DNA of 64,000 bases from Deltaproteobacteria bacterium. Its GTDB lineage: Bacteria > Myxococcota_A > UBA9042 > PHBI01. Where the stretch lies: contig JACKFA010000001.1 in NCBI GenBank assembly GCA_020632715.1, positions 1,674,001 to 1,738,000 on the forward strand, read 5' to 3'. Positions 7,248 through 15,622 of the stretch are shown here, one piece after another (position 1 is the stretch's first letter; each line of letters starts with the position of its first letter). The notes beneath the pieces are model-generated. The model saw nothing but the letters and a program-made list of their open reading frames with translations, ran no database searches and was not told the origin of the DNA. The position numbers and the translations under genes were made by a program.

Positions 7248-10096
7248 GCCGCGGCGGTCGGCGCGCCCTGTGGGCGGTGCTCGCGCACTACGTCGCGGCC
7301 GTGGCGCTCGGCGTCGCGGGGTACCTCGTCGTGCGCGACCAAGGCGCTGCCTGGCTCGCCGCGCTCGACGACGCCGGCTACACCGTGGAGCGGCCGATCT
7401 TCGTGATGGCGCTGCTCGCGATCCCGCTCCTGCTCATCATCCGCGCGCACACGCTCTCCGACCTGCCGAAGGTGCAGCAGGCGCTGTCGTTCCTCTTGAA
7501 GGCGGCGTTCGTGGTGGCCATCGCGGCGTCGCTCGTGAACCTGCAGAAGGTCGAGAAGGAGCCCGCGAAGGCGGCGACCGTGTTCGTGGTCGACGTGTCC
7601 GACTCGGTGCCCGACGCGATGGTCGAGAAGGCGCGCGACGCGGTGAAGGCCGCGTGGGAGGCGGCCGGCGACGGGGACGAGGTGCGGCTCGTGGCGTTCG
7701 CCGGGGCGGCTCGCGAGGTTCCTCTGCCGAAGCGGGCTGGGGCTGGTGGCGAGGGCTCTGGGGCGCCGTCGGAGCGTGACCACGGAGACACGGAGACACG
7801 GAGGGCGGGCGGAGAGGGCTCGGGGGAGGGCTCGTTCCCCGAGATCGCTCGGTTCACCGAGGGGGATGTCGGCAAGGCCAGCGACGTCGAGGGGGCCTTG
7901 CGGCTCGCTTTCACCTTGCTGCCGGACGGGCGGCTTCCTCGCGTCGTGCTCGTGACGGACGGGCTCGAGACGCGCGGGAGCGCCGCTGCTGCGCTCGAGA
8001 CGGCGCAGCGCTTCGGGGTTCCCATCCACTACGAGGACTTCACGGACGTCGCGCGCCCGCAGGAGCTCATGGTGACGGAGCTCACGGTGCCGGACGAGAT
8101 CCGCCCGAAGGTGCCGTTCACGGCGACCGTGAAGGTGCGGACGACCGCCGCGATGGCCGCGCGCTGCGAGCTCCTCATCGACGGGATCCTCGAGAAGGGG
8201 GAGGACGTCGAGCTCGAGCGCGGCGAGAACACCGTCTCCGTCGAGGCCACGGTGAAGGCCGGCGGCGAGAAGAAGATCGCGGCGACCTGCGCGCCCAAGG
8301 ACGCCGCGAACGACCGCTTCGCGAGCAACAACCGCTTCGAGATCCCGGTGAAGGTGCCGGAGCGGCCGAAGCTCCTCTACGTCGAGGGGGAGCGGAGCTA
8401 CGCGAAGAACCTCGCGGCCGCGTTCTCGGACGACTTCGACGTCGAGTACCGCGGCGCGCGCGGCGTCCCCGGGTCGATGGCCGACGCGGGCCAGTTCGAC
8501 CTCATCTTCATCTCGGACGTCCCGCGCACCGGCGACATGGGCTACGAGAACATGACGACGACGCAGATGCGCGTGCTCGACCAGTACGCGCGCGCCGGCG
8601 GCGGGCTCGTCTTCGCGGGCGGCGAGAACAGCTTCGGCCCGGGCGGCTACACGCAGACCTACCTCGAGCGGCAGGTGCTGCCGGTGTGGCTCGACGTGCA
8701 GCGGAAGCAGGACATCCCGGGGGTCGCGCTGATGCTGGTCATCGACCGGTCCGGGTCGATGACGGGGCCGAAGATCGAGCTCGCGAAGCAGGCCGCCATC
8801 GCGACGCTGAACGTGCTGCAGCCGAACGACAAGCTCGGGATCATCGCGTTCGACTCGCGCCCGAGCGAGCTCGTGAAGCTCCAGCGGGCGTCGAACCGCT
8901 ACAAGATCACCGACAGCGTCTCGAAGCTGCGCTCGGGCGGCGGGACGAACGTCTTCGCGGCGCTCGACCAGGCGTACAACGAGCTCGTCCCCGAGCAGGC
9001 GAAGGTGAAGCACATCATCCTGCTCACGGACGGGCAGTCGAACCGCGCCGGGATCCTCGAGCTCGTCTCGCGCTCGTTCGAGGACAAGATCACGATCTCC
9101 ACGGTCGCCGTGGGCATGGGGGCCGATCAGGAGCTGCTGAAGCGGATCGCCGAGGAGGGGCGCGGCCGCTACTACTTCACGAACGACGCGCAGAACATCC
9201 CGCAGCTCTTCCTGAAGGAGACGAGCGAGGTGAGCCGCCGCGCGCTCGTCGAGGACCGCTTCCGCCCGCGCGTGGACCCGCGCTTCCGCCACCTCCAGAT
9301 CTTCCGTGGCCTCGACATGGCGCAGGCGCCGACGCTCATCGGCTACGTGTCGACGCGGGCGAAGCCGCGCGCCGAGGTCATCATGACCTCGCACCTCGGC
9401 GAGCCGCTGCTAGCGCGGTGGCGGCTCGGGCTCGGGAAGGTCGTGGTCTGGACGAGCGACGTGAAGAACCGCTGGTCGCACTATTGGCTGTCGTGGGGCG
9501 GCTACGCGAAGTTCTGGCGGCAGCTCGTGCGCGACACGATGCGGGTCGAGACGGAGGACCCGAGCTACACGATGGTCGCCGACGTGGCCGACGGGAAGCT
9601 CACGGTCGGCGTCGACGCGGTCGACGACGAGGACAAGTTCATCGAGGGCGTCACGAGCGACGTGAAGGTGACGGGCCCGGACGGTGAGGAGATCCCCGTC
9701 CCCCTCGTGCAGACCGCCGCCGGGCGCTACGAGGGCACGGTCGAGCTCGACAAGTACGGCCCCTACACGGTGCGCGGGAAGCACGTCCCCGGGAACGACC
9801 CCGACGCGACGCACCAGAGCTTCGCGACCGTGGCGTGGCCGTTCCCGCCGGAGCATCTGGTCGGCGACCCCGATCTCACCGAGGTGAAGCGCCTCGCGGA
9901 CGCGACCGGCGGCCTGAAGGACCCGACGCCGGCACAGCTCTTCGACGTCGGCGACGCGCACAGCGAGCACCGCGTGCCGATGTGGCCGCTCCCGCTCTAC
10001 GCGGCGCTCGGGCTCCTCGTCGCGGACGTGCTGCTGCGGCGGGTGCGGCTCTACGGGAAGACGCAGATCGCGTGGCGAGAGGTGCGCGGGCGCTGA
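7244..10096 (+). CDS. Large VWA / glutamine-amidotransferase-like membrane protein
   Basis: GTG 7244 overlaps the stop of the preceding gene by four bases and starts a 950-residue protein; the open frame upstream of 7244 is only a shadow of that gene. Three N-terminal membrane segments are followed by a first VWA-like domain (FVVDVSDSVPDAMVEKA), a class I glutamine-amidotransferase-like domain around residues 370-475 (LLYVEGERSYAKN to GGGLVFAGGENSFGPGGY) that lacks an obvious nucleophilic Cys, and a second complete VWA domain with MIDAS DRSGSM at about residue 500 and LLTDGQSN. A C-terminal membrane helix lies before the basic tail. Two VWA domains with a GATase-like fold between them are typical of the last member of MoxR-VWA operons. 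Residues of roughly 165-195 are a Gly/Ser/Glu-rich insertion containing a foreign-looking repeat (see separate entry). Confidence 0.92.
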   Translation: MSRGGRRALWAVLAHYVAAVALGVAGYLVVRDQGAAWLAALDDAGYTVERPIFVMALLAIPLLLIIRAHTLSDLPKVQQALSFLLKAAFVVAIAASLVNLQKVEKEPAKAATVFVVDVSDSVPDAMVEKARDAVKAAWEAAGDGDEVRLVAFAGAAREVPLPKRAGAGGEGSGAPSERDHGDTETRRAGGEGSGEGSFPEIARFTEGDVGKASDVEGALRLAFTLLPDGRLPRVVLVTDGLETRGSAAAALETAQRFGVPIHYEDFTDVARPQELMVTELTVPDEIRPKVPFTATVKVRTTAAMAARCELLIDGILEKGEDVELERGENTVSVEATVKAGGEKKIAATCAPKDAANDRFASNNRFEIPVKVPERPKLLYVEGERSYAKNLAAAFSDDFDVEYRGARGVPGSMADAGQFDLIFISDVPRTGDMGYENMTTTQMRVLDQYARAGGGLVFAGGENSFGPGGYTQTYLERQVLPVWLDVQRKQDIPGVALMLVIDRSGSMTGPKIELAKQAAIATLNVLQPNDKLGIIAFDSRPSELVKLQRASNRYKITDSVSKLRSGGGTNVFAALDQAYNELVPEQAKVKHIILLTDGQSNRAGILELVSRSFEDKITISTVAVGMGADQELLKRIAEEGRGRYYFTNDAQNIPQLFLKETSEVSRRALVEDRFRPRVDPRFRHLQIFRGLDMAQAPTLIGYVSTRAKPRAEVIMTSHLGEPLLARWRLGLGKVVVWTSDVKNRWSHYWLSWGGYAKFWRQLVRDTMRVETEDPSYTMVADVADGKLTVGVDAVDDEDKFIEGVTSDVKVTGPDGEEIPVPLVQTAAGRYEGTVELDKYGPYTVRGKHVPGNDPDATHQSFATVAWPFPPEHLVGDPDLTEVKRLADATGGLKDPTPAQLFDVGDAHSEHRVPMWPLPLYAALGLLVADVLLRRVRLYGKTQIAWREVRGR
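7781..7804 (+). repeat. ACACGGAG tandem repeat inserted in a coding region
   Basis: Three successive copies of the 8-mer ACACGGAG type (first copy GACCACGGAG) lie in frame inside the VWA gene and encode RDHGDTETRR. The surrounding 300 bases use more T-ending codons (GCT, CCT, TCT, GGT) than the rest of the gene. The same peptide, DTETRR, turns up in many unrelated predicted proteins of high-GC genomes because this DNA repeat is dispersed, so a selfish or recombinational insertion is likely. The reading frame is preserved. Confidence 0.6.
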
Positions 10097-10198
10097 GGAT
10101 CGCGCGGCGCGCGCGCCGACGACGGCGCGACAACGCGGCGAGCACGGCGCGAGCGAGTTCTATTGTATCTCGCGTTACGGATGTGGCAGGGTAGACCG

Positions 10199-11212
10199 GT
10201 GACTCCACTCCAGCGCTGGCGCGGGCCCCTGCTCGCTCTCTGCATCCTCCTCGGCGTCGGTTGCACCGACGACGGCGGTGCCGTGCAGGAGCCGCGATGG
10301 GAGATCGTCCAGGAGGGGCTCCCGGGCGCGCTGCTCTCGGTCTGGGGGACGAGCGCGAGCGACGTGTGGGCCGTCGGCGCCGACGCGCGCGACGGCAGCG
10401 GGCCGCTCGTCCTGCACTACGACGGGACCGACTGGGCGCGGGTCCCGACCGGCCAGCCGGCCGGCACGCTCTGGTGGGTCTTCGGCTTCGAGGGCGGGCC
10501 GGTCTACATGGGCGGCGACGGCGGGACGATCCTGCGCTACGAGGGAGGCGCGTTCACGGCGATGACGACGCCGGGCGTCGGGACGGTGTTCGGGATCTGG
10601 GGCGCTTCGGCCGACGACCTGTGGGCCGTGGGCGGCAGCTCCGGCGCGAGCGACGGCTTCGCCTGGCGCCTCGCGGGGGACACCTGGGCGCCCGTCGCGT
10701 CGCTGTCGGAGTCGCTGCCGGAGGACGCCGCGATCTGGAAGGTCTACGGCCTCTCCGCGAGCGACGTGTGGCTCGTCGGGAGCAGCGGCGTCGCGCTCCA
10801 CTGGGACGGGAGCGGGCTGACACCCGCCGCGACCGGCGTGGGCTCGTCGCTCTTCACGGTGCACGGCTACGACGGGCACTACGCGGCGGTCGGCGGCGCG
10901 GGCACCGGGATCATCGTGGAGCTCGACGGCGCGGGCTGGCACCAGGCCAGCATCGACTCGACCCTGGTGAGCGGGCTCACGGGGGTCGTCCTCGGCCCGG
11001 ACGACAGCGGCGTGGCGGTCGGCAACTACAGCGCGGTCTACGTGCGGACCCGCTCGGGGTGGGCGCCCGAGGAGACGGGCTTCGGGCTCGCGGGGAACCT
11101 GCACGCGGTGTGGGTCGACCCGGACGGCGGCATCTGGGCGGTCGGCGGACAGACGTTCGTCCCGCCCCAAACAGACGGCGTGCTCATCCATCGCACGCCC
11201 CCGGAGGGATGA
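10199..11212 (+). CDS. Lipoprotein with SDVWAVG beta-propeller repeats
   Basis: A 337-residue exported lipoprotein: basic N-terminus, hydrophobic core LLALCILLGVGC with the lipobox LGVGC, then a Thr/Asp-rich linker. The mature part carries repeated blades with the signatures VWGTSASDVWAVG, IWGASADDLWAVGG and VYGLSASDVWLVG, separated by about 60-75 residues, as in the beta-propeller surface lipoproteins abundant in Myxococcota. GTG 10199 is chosen over TTG 10163 and ATG 10181 because CAGGG lies about 7 nt ahead and gives a compact signal peptide. The next gene starts within a few bases of the stop, so the propeller lipoproteins form an operon. No enzymatic motif is visible; ligand unknown. Confidence 0.85.
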   Translation: MTPLQRWRGPLLALCILLGVGCTDDGGAVQEPRWEIVQEGLPGALLSVWGTSASDVWAVGADARDGSGPLVLHYDGTDWARVPTGQPAGTLWWVFGFEGGPVYMGGDGGTILRYEGGAFTAMTTPGVGTVFGIWGASADDLWAVGGSSGASDGFAWRLAGDTWAPVASLSESLPEDAAIWKVYGLSASDVWLVGSSGVALHWDGSGLTPAATGVGSSLFTVHGYDGHYAAVGGAGTGIIVELDGAGWHQASIDSTLVSGLTGVVLGPDDSGVAVGNYSAVYVRTRSGWAPEETGFGLAGNLHAVWVDPDGGIWAVGGQTFVPPQTDGVLIHRTPPEG

Positions 11213-11214
11213 TG

Positions 11215-12402
11215 ATGACGTGGCGTGAACTTCTACCGCGCGGCGCGGCCGCGATGGCGGCCCTCGTGGCGCTCGGTGGGGCGGCCTGCGACGGCGATCC
11301 GGCAGGCAAGGCCGATCCCTGCGAGGGGCTCGAGTCGGGGCACGCGTGCACCTGGCTCGGGGTGAAAGGCGAGGAGGGGTTCAACGGCGACCACTTCCGC
11401 AACGAGACCCTCGTGAACCAGGTGCAGGACCTCGTCTTCCTGAGCGACGGGACCGCCTGGTTCAGCGACTTCAACAACTACCTCGTGCGGCGCGTGCTGC
11501 CCGACGGGACGGTCGAGTCGATGGTCGGTTGGACCGACCCGGTCTTCCCGGGCGACGGGCCGCTCACGGGGATCCCCGCCGGTGGCGCGCCCGGCGCCGA
11601 CTGGCGGCTCAACCACCCGACGAACCTCCTCGAGAGCCCGAACGGGCAGGTGCTCTTGGTCGCCTGGCACAACCACAAGCTCCTCCAGATCGACCGCACG
11701 ACGGGCTACGTGACGGTGATGTGCGGTGCCGGCGCCGGCTTCGCGGGGGACGGCACCCAGTTCGAGCACGCGCTCTTCAAGCAGCTCGTCGACGCCACCT
11801 ACGACGAGGCCGGCAACCTCTACATCGTCGACCAGCAGAACCAGCGCGTCCGGAAGATCGACACGAACGGGCTCCTGACGACGATCGCCGGCACCGGCGC
11901 CATCGGCTCGACCGGCGACGGCGGGCCGGCGCTCGAGGCGCAGTTCTCCTGGGCCGTCGGCTCGAACCCCAACCCGAGCGGCGGCATCGTCTATCACGCC
12001 GGCAAGCTCTACGTCTCCGACACCGAGAACGACCGTGTCCGCGTCATCGACCTCGCGACCGGTGAGGTCGACGCGTTCGCCGGCACGGGGGAGGCGGGCT
12101 ACGGCGGCGACGGTGGCCCGGCCACGGCCGCGAAGCTGAACGCCCCGCGCGACCTCGAGATCGGCCCCGACGGCGACCTCTACTTCGCCGACACCGACAA
12201 CAGCGTGGTCCGCGCGGTCGACCTCGAGACGAACGTCATCCGGACCGTCGTCGGCACGGGCACGCTCGGCCTCGACGACCGCGAGCAGATGCTCGCGACC
12301 GAGACCCCGCTGCGCCGGCCGTTCGGCGTCGCCTTCGACCCCGAGGGCAACCTCTATGTCATGGACTCGCTCAACAGCCGGATCGTGAAGGTGGCGCGAT
12401 GA
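11215..12402 (+). CDS. NHL-repeat lipoprotein
   Basis: A 395-residue lipoprotein (lipobox GGAAC after MAALVALGGAAC) with NHL-type beta-propeller repeats: blades contain GNLYIVDQQNQRVRKID, GKLYVSDTENDRVRVID and GDLYFADTDNSVVRAVD, alternating with the Gly/Asp loop YGGDGGPAT. NHL propellers bind proteins or carbohydrates; the partner is unknown. Three ATGs in tandem (11209, 11212, 11215) precede the gene; the third is chosen because GGAGGG ends 6 nt before it. The stop overlaps the next start (ATGA). It is the middle of a run of exported lipoproteins that probably act together at the outer membrane. Confidence 0.86.
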   Translation: MTWRELLPRGAAAMAALVALGGAACDGDPAGKADPCEGLESGHACTWLGVKGEEGFNGDHFRNETLVNQVQDLVFLSDGTAWFSDFNNYLVRRVLPDGTVESMVGWTDPVFPGDGPLTGIPAGGAPGADWRLNHPTNLLESPNGQVLLVAWHNHKLLQIDRTTGYVTVMCGAGAGFAGDGTQFEHALFKQLVDATYDEAGNLYIVDQQNQRVRKIDTNGLLTTIAGTGAIGSTGDGGPALEAQFSWAVGSNPNPSGGIVYHAGKLYVSDTENDRVRVIDLATGEVDAFAGTGEAGYGGDGGPATAAKLNAPRDLEIGPDGDLYFADTDNSVVRAVDLETNVIRTVVGTGTLGLDDREQMLATETPLRRPFGVAFDPEGNLYVMDSLNSRIVKVAR

Positions 12403-13700
12403 AGATTTGGTACGCCCTGGTTCCGCTCCTCGCCCTCCTCGGCGCGTGCACCGACGACGGCGGCGCGGAGAAGCGCTGCGATCCGACCGTCCCCGGCACG
12501 ATCTGCACCATCGCCGGCAACGGCAGCAACGGCTACGACCGCGACGCCGACACGCGCGCGATCCCGGCGCTCGAGGCGCGCTTCTCGCTGCCGCAGGACA
12601 CGCTCCGGGGGCCCGACGGGACGCTCTACATCCTCGACTGGAACAACCACCGCCTGCGGGCGCTGACCCCCGGCGGCGACATCGTGTGGGTGTCGGGGCG
12701 CGGCGAGCTCGGCGGGAGCCTCGACGACCCCGCCAACGGCGACTTCAACCACCCGACGAACATCATCTTCGACGAGACGGGCACGCAGATCATCGTCGCC
12801 GCCTGGCACAACAGCAAGGTCCGCCGCATCGACATCGCTACGGGCGCCGTCATCGACAGCTGCGGCGACGGCAAGCGCGCCTACTTCGGCGACGACGGGC
12901 CAGGCGCCGACGCGTCGCTCGACCTGCCGACGAGCATCGCGCTCGACCCGGCCGGGAACCTCGTGATCGTCGACCAGGCGAACCAGGTGTTCCGGCGCCT
13001 CGACAAGGACGGCACGATCCACCTGATGGCCGGCCAGTGCCTCCTCGACGCGCCGGCGCCCGCCGGGCCCGGGCCGTGCGCCGAGGGGGTCGAGCCGACG
13101 CGCTGTCCGGCCGGGCCGGACGGGCGCCCGTCGGGCAAGTTCACCTGCGGCGATCCGGCGACCTACTGCGGCGAGAAGTGCATGCCCGGCTACGGCGGCG
13201 ACGGCGGCCCCGCGACCGAGATGCGGATGAACCAGCCCTTCGGCCAGGCCGCGACCCCCGCCGGGCGCATCGCATACGACGCGGCCGGGAACCTCTACTT
13301 CGTCGACACGGGCAACAACCTCATCCGCATGATCGACACGGACGGCATCGTCCACCGCGTCGCCGGCAAGCCGCCGGTCGACGGCGCGCCCCAGTCCGGC
13401 TACTCCGGCGACGGCGGACCGGCCCTCGACGCGCTCCTGAACTACCCGGTGGACATCGCGCTCGGCGACGACGGCACGATCTACTTCACGGACGTCAACA
13501 ACCACTGCGTCCGCGCGGTCGCGCCCGACGGGACCATCTCCACCGTGGCCGGCGTGTGCGGGATGAAGGGCTACAGCGGCGACGGCGGGCCGGCCGCCGA
13601 GGCGCTCCTCAACCTGCCCTTCGGCATCTCGCTCTCGGACGGCGTGCTCTACATCGCGGACACGGGCAACTGTGTGATCCGCTCGGTGGTCCTCGAGTGA
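12399..13700 (+). CDS. NHL-repeat lipoprotein
   Basis: A 433-residue paralogue of the preceding gene. The signal peptide ends in lipobox LLGAC, followed by TDDGGAEK. Blades carry GTLYILDWNNHRLRALT, GNLVIVDQANQVFRRLD, GNLYFVDTGNNLIRMID, GTIYFTDVNNHCVRAV and GVLYIADTGNCVIRSV, with repeated loops YSGDGGPA. An insertion of about 60 residues with seven cysteines (TRCPAGPDG to YCGEKCMPGYG) sits between blades and could hold a disulfide-bonded knob. ATG overlaps the upstream stop by four bases and the TGA overlaps the following GTG, so translation is coupled along the cluster. Function unknown beyond a surface binding role inferred from the fold. Confidence 0.87.
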   Translation: MKIWYALVPLLALLGACTDDGGAEKRCDPTVPGTICTIAGNGSNGYDRDADTRAIPALEARFSLPQDTLRGPDGTLYILDWNNHRLRALTPGGDIVWVSGRGELGGSLDDPANGDFNHPTNIIFDETGTQIIVAAWHNSKVRRIDIATGAVIDSCGDGKRAYFGDDGPGADASLDLPTSIALDPAGNLVIVDQANQVFRRLDKDGTIHLMAGQCLLDAPAPAGPGPCAEGVEPTRCPAGPDGRPSGKFTCGDPATYCGEKCMPGYGGDGGPATEMRMNQPFGQAATPAGRIAYDAAGNLYFVDTGNNLIRMIDTDGIVHRVAGKPPVDGAPQSGYSGDGGPALDALLNYPVDIALGDDGTIYFTDVNNHCVRAVAPDGTISTVAGVCGMKGYSGDGGPAAEALLNLPFGISLSDGVLYIADTGNCVIRSVVLE

Positions 13701-14170
13701 AGGTGGCGCGCGTCTCGGCGCTCGTGATCTCGCTCGCCCTGTGCGCCGCCGGCTGTGACTCGGGGGAGGAGGAGCCGTCCGCGCTCTTGCCGGCGGACTA
13801 CGCGGCGACCTACACCGAGGTGCGGGACTGCCGCACGAGCGGCGACCACGACCTCCACCACGTCCGGATCCTGGCGGATCCGGCGGCGCTCGCGCCCTAC
13901 CGCGACCGGGACCAGCCGTTCCCGGTCGGGAGCCTCGTGGTCAAGGAGGAGTTCGACTTCGGCGACCTGGACTGCACCGGCCCCATCGTGCAGTGGACGG
14001 TGATGCAGAAGCTCGAGGACGGCAGCGCGCCCGACCAGCTCGACTGGACGTGGCAGAAGATCGACACCAAGCGCCGCGTGGTGACCCAGAACGACACGCG
14101 CTGCACGGGCTGTCACCTCGTCTGCGGGGCGTCACCGGAGGGCTACGAAGGCACCTGCGCCGTCCCCTGA
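13697..14170 (+). CDS. Small lipoprotein with a single CxxCH haem motif
   Basis: A 157-residue lipoprotein with lipobox CAAGC after a short basic N-terminus. Near the C-terminus lies CTGCH (TRCTGCHLVCG), a canonical c-type haem attachment motif with two further nearby cysteines. The middle contains PFPVGSLVVKEEFDFGD and WTVMQKL, which resemble the cytochrome P460 family (VGSVIVKE-like and W-V-K elements), so a P460-like monohaem periplasmic cytochrome is likely. GTG 13697 overlaps the stop of the NHL gene. Being the last gene of the propeller operon suggests a redox partner for it. Haem attachment is inferred from the motif only. Confidence 0.75.
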   Translation: MKVARVSALVISLALCAAGCDSGEEEPSALLPADYAATYTEVRDCRTSGDHDLHHVRILADPAALAPYRDRDQPFPVGSLVVKEEFDFGDLDCTGPIVQWTVMQKLEDGSAPDQLDWTWQKIDTKRRVVTQNDTRCTGCHLVCGASPEGYEGTCAVP

Positions 14171-14182
14171 GCCCGGGGGACG
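14161..14182. terminator. Hairpin between convergent genes
   Basis: CGTCCCC (14161-14167) and GGGGACG (14176-14182) form a 7-bp GC stem with an 8-nt loop. It spans the stop of the cytochrome-like gene and lies just beyond the 3' end of the opposing NHL gene. No clear T-run on either side, so it may act as a weak bidirectional terminator or as an mRNA end. Confidence 0.35.
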
Positions 14183-14185
14183 TGC

Positions 14186-15268
14186 TCAGCGGAGGATGAC
14201 GCGCCGCACGCAGGACTCGGTCTGGTCGGCGACGAGGAGGCTGTCGCCGTCGAGGGCGATGCGGAGGAGGAAGCCGAACTCGGCGTCGAGCGCCCGGCCG
14301 CCGTCGCCGGCGAGGCCGCGCTCGCCGTTGCCCGCGATGACCTCGACGCTGCCGTCGGGTGAGACCCTGCGCACGCAGAACGCCTCGCGCTCGGCGACGT
14401 AGAGCGTGCCGTCCGCCTCGATCGCGAGGCCCACGGGCTGCCCCTCGCTCCCGGCGGCCGCGCCGGGGCCGGTGCCGGGGACGGTCGTGATGACGCCGTC
14501 CGGCGAGAGCTTGCGCACGGCGTGGTTGAGCGAGTCCGCGATGTACAGGTTGCCGGCGGCGTCGAGCTCGAGCGCCGTCGGGTAGTGGAGCGACGCCTCG
14601 GTGCCGGGGCCGCCATCGCCGGTGTAGGCCTCCTCGCCGTCGCCGGCGACCGTCTCGATGACGCCGTCCTTGATCCTCCGGACGCGGCTCGCGGGGCCGT
14701 CCGCGAGGTAGATGGTGCCGTCGGGGGCCACGGCGATGCCGTTCAGCTCCATGAAGCGGGCCTCGAGCGCGGGGCCGCCGTCCCCCTCGTCGCCGCGCTC
14801 CGCCGCCTCGAAGGAGCCGGCCAGGACGCGCAGGTAGCCGCCGTCGTCGATGGTCAGGACACGGGGATCGTGGAGCGAGACGAACACGACGTCGCCGCTC
14901 GGCAGGAAGCCGAAGTCGACCGGGTTCTCGAGCGGCGAGTCGAGCGCCGGGATGTCCTCGGTCGCGTAGGCGTGGAAGCCGTTGCCGGCGATCGTCCGCA
15001 TGGTCCCGGTGACACCGTCGATCACGCGCAGGCGCTGGTTGTTGAAGTCCATGACGTAGATGTCGCCGTCCGGACCGCGCCGGGCGGCGGAGACGAGGTA
15101 GAGATCGGACTCCGGCGCGGGGCGTCCGTCGCCGTTGAAGCCGAACTCGCCCGTGCCCGCCACGCGGCAGACGATGCCCGGGGCTGGATCGCCGGCGCAG
15201 GGATCGTCCGCCGGGCCTGAACACCCGGCGGCGAAGAGCGCCAGGATACCGAGGGCGACACGCCACAT
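14186..15268 (-). CDS. NHL-repeat lipoprotein
   Basis: A 360-residue lipoprotein, signal peptide MWRVALGILALFAAGC with lipobox FAAGC. Blades include GDIYVMDFNNQRLRVID, GTIYLADGPASRVRRIK, GNLYIADSLNHAVRKLS and GTLYVAEREAFCVRRVS, with loops YTGDGGPGTEA and LAGDGGRALDA. It is the third NHL paralogue of the region and faces the other two, with only 15 bases between it and the cytochrome-like gene. ATG 15268 is picked because it immediately precedes the signal peptide; the longer open frame upstream has no protein-like features. Probably surface exposed and functionally linked to the neighbouring cluster. Confidence 0.87.
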   Translation of the reverse strand: MWRVALGILALFAAGCSGPADDPCAGDPAPGIVCRVAGTGEFGFNGDGRPAPESDLYLVSAARRGPDGDIYVMDFNNQRLRVIDGVTGTMRTIAGNGFHAYATEDIPALDSPLENPVDFGFLPSGDVVFVSLHDPRVLTIDDGGYLRVLAGSFEAAERGDEGDGGPALEARFMELNGIAVAPDGTIYLADGPASRVRRIKDGVIETVAGDGEEAYTGDGGPGTEASLHYPTALELDAAGNLYIADSLNHAVRKLSPDGVITTVPGTGPGAAAGSEGQPVGLAIEADGTLYVAEREAFCVRRVSPDGSVEVIAGNGERGLAGDGGRALDAEFGFLLRIALDGDSLLVADQTESCVRRVILR

Positions 15269-15388
15269 GGACCGGACGGTATCATCATCGCCGGGTCGAA
15301 GCCACGGATCGCGACCTGCGCAGCGTCGGCGGCCGGCGCACGCCCGTCGGTCTTGCGGTGGACGGCAAAGACCACCATCATCCCGCCC

Positions 15389-15622
15389 ATGAAGGGCTTC
15401 TTCCTGGGTCTCCTGGCCGCCGCGATCCTCGCGCCAGTGACGCTCGCGACGAGCGGCTGCAGCACGACGCGCTACCACGAGCGCGCGAAGCTCGCCGACC
15501 ACTGCATGCAGCTCGACGCCGACCCGGCGCTCGTTTTCATCCGCACGAAGACCGAGGGCGCGCGCGAGGCGGCGTTCGGCGGGTACGGCCGGAGCCCGGC
15601 CGGGGGCTGCGGGTGCGAGTAG
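15389..15622 (+). CDS. DUF4266 small lipoprotein
   Basis: A 77-residue lipoprotein (hydrophobic segment then ATSGC lipobox). The mature part keeps the DUF4266 features: YHERAKLADHCMQLD after the Cys, then TEGAREAAFGGYG and the Gly/Cys-rich end AGGCGCE. DUF4266 genes are regularly found directly before DUF3570 beta-barrel genes and near thioredoxin and ApbE genes, exactly as here. ATG 15389 is preferred over the upstream TTG 15353 because it gives a normal signal peptide, though no clear ribosome binding site precedes it. The stop overlaps the next GTG start. Biochemical role unknown; a partner of a flavinylated or redox outer-membrane system is inferred. Confidence 0.88.
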   Translation: MKGFFLGLLAAAILAPVTLATSGCSTTRYHERAKLADHCMQLDADPALVFIRTKTEGAREAAFGGYGRSPAGGCGCE

